Positions 6,176 to 7,736 of a stretch of DNA of 7,736 nt are shown in pieces. Origin of the DNA: an uncultured Opitutaceae bacterium (lineage in GTDB: Bacteria; Verrucomicrobiota; Verrucomicrobiia; Opitutales; Opitutaceae). The DNA lies in the NCBI GenBank assembly GCA_937128785.1, contig CAKZMS010000429.1, forward strand, positions 1 through 7,736. Direction: 5' to 3'. Every line of letters starts with the position of its first letter. The stretch's first letter is position 1. The position numbers and the translations under genes were made by a program. The notes below the pieces were generated by a model. That model made no database searches and was not told where the DNA came from. It saw only the letters and a list, made by a program, of their open reading frames with translations.

Positions 6176-6601
6176 TCAATCGTTACCGGCGGGCTCGTCG
6201 GGTAGGCGGGTGGGCAGCTCAGCGGCCTGCCAGTCGCTGACGCCACCGATGTTGGCGACCGTGAAGCCCTCCTTGGCCAGGATGGCAGCGGCTTGGCCGG
6301 AGCGATTGCCGGATCGGCAGTAGAGGTAGATCGGGGCGGCCTTGGACTCGGCCAAAACATGGGCCCATTTCGTGCGATCGCCTTTCAGGTCACTGAGGGG
6401 CAGGAGATGAGCGGGCGCGGCCACGCCGGATTCCCATTCGTTGGGCTCACGCACATCGATGATAATGCCTTCGCCGGTACGGACCTTCGCGGCGGCTGCG
6501 CGGGGTTCTTCGCGGGGAGCACCGGCCGCGAACAGGGATCGGACGGTGAAGAAGAGCATCAACCCAATGACCAGCAGGAACAGTTTAGTGAGCGGAGACA
6601 T
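6176..6601 (-). CDS. Membrane-anchored single-domain rhodanese-like protein
   Basis: 141 residues. An N-terminal hydrophobic segment (about 7-20, LFLLVIGLMLFFTV) followed by R21 forms a signal anchor, or an uncleaved export signal, that would place the domain in the periplasm. The rhodanese domain spans about 32-132: D49-V-R-E-P-N-E-W, an alpha/beta fold, and the active-site loop C95-R-S-G-N-R-S101, with GGVSDW (119-124) near its end. The cysteine is present, so sulfur transfer (a persulfide carried on C95) or a redox role is possible. The single domain of about 100 residues matches GlpE/PspE-type proteins. The gene is followed by the OppA-like lipoprotein with a small gap, suggesting one transcript. 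It is separated from the upstream FKBP gene by a terminator, so it needs its own promoter in 6602-6657. No clear Shine-Dalgarno sequence precedes ATG 6601. Confidence 0.88.
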   Translation of the reverse strand: MSPLTKLFLLVIGLMLFFTVRSLFAAGAPREEPRAAAAKVRTGEGIIIDVREPNEWESGVAAPAHLLPLSDLKGDRTKWAHVLAESKAAPIYLYCRSGNRSGQAAAILAKEGFTVANIGGVSDWQAAELPTRLPDEPAGND

Positions 6602-6657
6602 GGTGGAACCGTAGGAGAGGTGCGGATGAATTCAACTGCAGTGCGCTGGTTGGGCCC

Positions 6658-6683
6658 AAAAAACCGGCACCCGTGGGTGCCGG
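6658..6683 (-). terminator. Rho-independent terminator of the FKBP gene
   Basis: CCGGCACCC (6664-6672) and GGGTGCCGG (6675-6683) form a perfect 9-bp arm pair (8 bp with a four-base loop). Read on the minus strand it is followed at once by six T's (the A run at 6658-6663). It starts 21 bases after the FKBP stop codon (TAA, 6705-6707) and isolates that gene from the rhodanese-OppA unit. Confidence 0.9.
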
Positions 6684-6704
6684 CGCAATAAGGGGAGACG
6701 AGGC

Positions 6705-7535
6705 TTATTCCGCTGCGGCGGGAGCTGCGGGCGAAATCACCTCGAGCAGTTCGACCTCGAAAATGAGGGCGGCGCCGCCGGGGATCATACCCGAGCCGTT
6801 GTCGCCGTAGCCGAGATTCGGCGGGATGGCCAATTTCCACTTTGAGCCCTGGGGCATCAGCTGAAGGGCTTCGACCCAGCCGGGGATTACGCCGGTCACG
6901 CCGAATTCGATCGGTTGTCCGCGTTGGACCGAGCTGTCGAAGACGGTACCGTCGACGAGGGTGCCGTGGTAGTGGACCTTGACCTTGTCGGCCGTGGTGG
7001 GCTTGGCCCCGCTGCCCTCGGTGAGGACTTCGTATTGGAGGCCGGAAGCAGTGGTGGTGACTTCAGGTCGGGCGCCGTTGGCAGTGAGGAACTTCATCGC
7101 ACGTTCTTCCTCGTTGGCGATTTCCGCACGTTGCGCGGCTTGGGCACGTTCGCGAATCTCGCCGAAGGCGGCGCGGATCTCTTCATCCGACATGCGCGAC
7201 TCGGTGCCATTGATGGAGTCGCGGAGACCCGCGATCAGGGCCTCGGCATCTACGTCGATATTGGTATCGCGGGAGATGTCGTTGCCGATGTTGCGGCCGA
7301 TGCCGTAGCTCACTTTTTGGTCGAGGGTATCGAGGACTACGTTACGGGCGATGGGATCAGTGGTGTCGCTGTTCATGGAAGTTGCCGCGGGGACGGTGGT
7401 GGTTTCAGGCTCCGGCGTGGCGGAGGTCGCGGAGGCGGATTCCTTCTGGCAGGCGCTTTGGGTGAGGAGGACGCCGGCCAAGAGGAGTGACGTGGAAAGG
7501 ACGGCGTTGAGAGGTTGGCGGGGGGAGGATTTCAT
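6705..7535 (-). CDS. FKBP-type peptidyl-prolyl cis-trans isomerase (FkpA/Mip-like), probable lipoprotein
   Basis: 276 residues from ATG 7535. The N-terminus is an export signal ([10 protein letters not shown], hydrophobic [14 protein letters not shown]) ending TQSAC29; the lipobox is weak (Gln at -3) but a Cys follows the hydrophobic core, so lipid anchoring is likely. A Thr/Ala/Ser-rich linker (32-60) leads to the FKBP_N dimerisation helices (about 68-150: [41 protein letters not shown]). The FKBP_C catalytic domain covers about 165-267. Expected active-site residues are present: Y189 in VHYHG, F199-D200, V216-I217, W220, Y243 in LGYGD and F259. The protein should catalyse proline isomerisation and chaperone folding in the periplasm as a dimer. 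It is a single-gene unit with a strong terminator; upstream is a 125-base divergent region shared with the plus-strand gene at 7661. A clear Shine-Dalgarno is not seen. Confidence 0.93.
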   Translation of the reverse strand: MKSSPRQPLNAVLSTSLLLAGVLLTQSACQKESASATSATPEPETTTVPAATSMNSDTTDPIARNVVLDTLDQKVSYGIGRNIGNDISRDTNIDVDAEALIAGLRDSINGTESRMSDEEIRAAFGEIRERAQAAQRAEIANEEERAMKFLTANGARPEVTTTASGLQYEVLTEGSGAKPTTADKVKVHYHGTLVDGTVFDSSVQRGQPIEFGVTGVIPGWVEALQLMPQGSKWKLAIPPNLGYGDNGSGMIPGGAALIFEVELLEVISPAAPAAAE

Positions 7536-7571
7536 GACGTAAACTGTCGAGTGAGTAGCACCGGAGTTCGG

Positions 7572-7598
7572 CTGACAAGTCCTGGGGTAGGTTATCTT
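7572..7598 (+). promoter_or_regulatory. Weak candidate sigma70-type promoter for the 7661 gene
   Basis: CTGACA (7572-7577) is one mismatch from the -35 consensus, and TATCTT (7593-7598) resembles a -10 box, but the 15-base spacing is short. The region lies between two divergent genes. On the opposite strand TTGTCA (7573-7578) could be a -35 element for the FKBP gene, though no good -10 follows it. Both calls are tentative. Confidence 0.25.
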
Positions 7599-7660
7599 CC
7601 GGTCCCGCGGTGGGGAGTTGATGATTGCCTCGGTCGGATCGCGACGGTGCCTTTTGAGCC

Positions 7661-7736
7661 GTGCGCGATGTTGAGATCCGCGAAGAACCGACCGGACTGT
7701 TTGAGATTCTGAAGTTCGAAAATCTGGTCGCCCGTG
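7661..7736 (+). CDS. Start of a small S4-domain RNA-binding protein (3' end outside window)
   Basis: After an in-frame TGA (7655-7657), the frame from GTG 7661 is open to the window end and gives 25 residues: [20 protein letters not shown] followed by NLVAR. The sequence resembles the N-terminus of short stand-alone S4 proteins of the YbcJ/YaaA-type (an 'h-x-I-x-x-x-P-I-E-L-h-K-h-L-K-F-E' pattern before the RNA-binding loop). If right, it would bind structured RNA or ribosomal particles in the cytoplasm. GTG is the only usable start in this frame. No good Shine-Dalgarno is seen (only GAG at 7656-7658), in keeping with other genes here. It is divergent from the FKBP gene. The short length makes the family call uncertain. 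Confidence 0.55.
   Translation, partial: MRDVEIREEPTGLFEILKFENLVAR

Noticed and set aside
7515..7712. Plus-strand ORF of 65 codons across the divergent spacer
   Set aside because: It overlaps the start of the FKBP gene, has no recognisable content, and a different frame in the same region matches the S4 family.

Overview
The window is GC-rich bacterial chromosome with closely packed, ordinary cellular genes. Weak or absent Shine-Dalgarno sequences, TPR/Pro-rich and FKBP lipoproteins, a PrmB-type methyltransferase and dispersed 'CTTCGCC(A/G)AGGCTT' palindromic repeats between genes together suggest a Verrucomicrobiota member, probably related to Opitutaceae. That placement is inference from style; there is no rRNA or other marker gene to prove it. 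I see no phage, plasmid, transposase, CRISPR, tRNA or rRNA gene.

Left block, plus strand (1-2498): a TPR protein whose reading frame is broken by one in-frame amber codon, a rhomboid-fold membrane protein that lacks the catalytic dyad and carries a C-terminal cysteine cluster, and a PrmB-type ribosomal-protein glutamine methyltransferase. The gaps are 41 and 15 bases, so they look like one transcription unit.

Middle block (2499-4541): a 337-base spacer with two palindromic repeat units, one of them an 83-base nested inverted repeat; then two overlapping genes for membrane proteins with bacterial PH-like (bPH2) domains. Both proteins end in a short predicted coiled coil with nearly the same last heptad, which suggests that they work as a pair. 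A second repeat-rich spacer (4373-4541) separates them from the convergent minus-strand genes.

Right block, minus strand (7535 down to 4542): an FKBP-type peptidyl-prolyl isomerase lipoprotein that ends in a textbook rho-independent terminator, then a separate two-gene unit of a membrane-anchored single-domain rhodanese and an OppA-like peptide-binding lipoprotein with no permease genes in view. These are cell-envelope functions: folding, sulfur or redox chemistry, and peptide capture. At the right edge, on the plus strand, the first 25 codons of what looks like a small S4-type RNA-binding protein begin with GTG and run off the window.

No clear new multi-gene system is visible. The items most worth following are the interrupted TPR gene, the catalytically dead rhomboid with its cysteine cluster, the paired bPH2 proteins and the nested palindromic repeat family.
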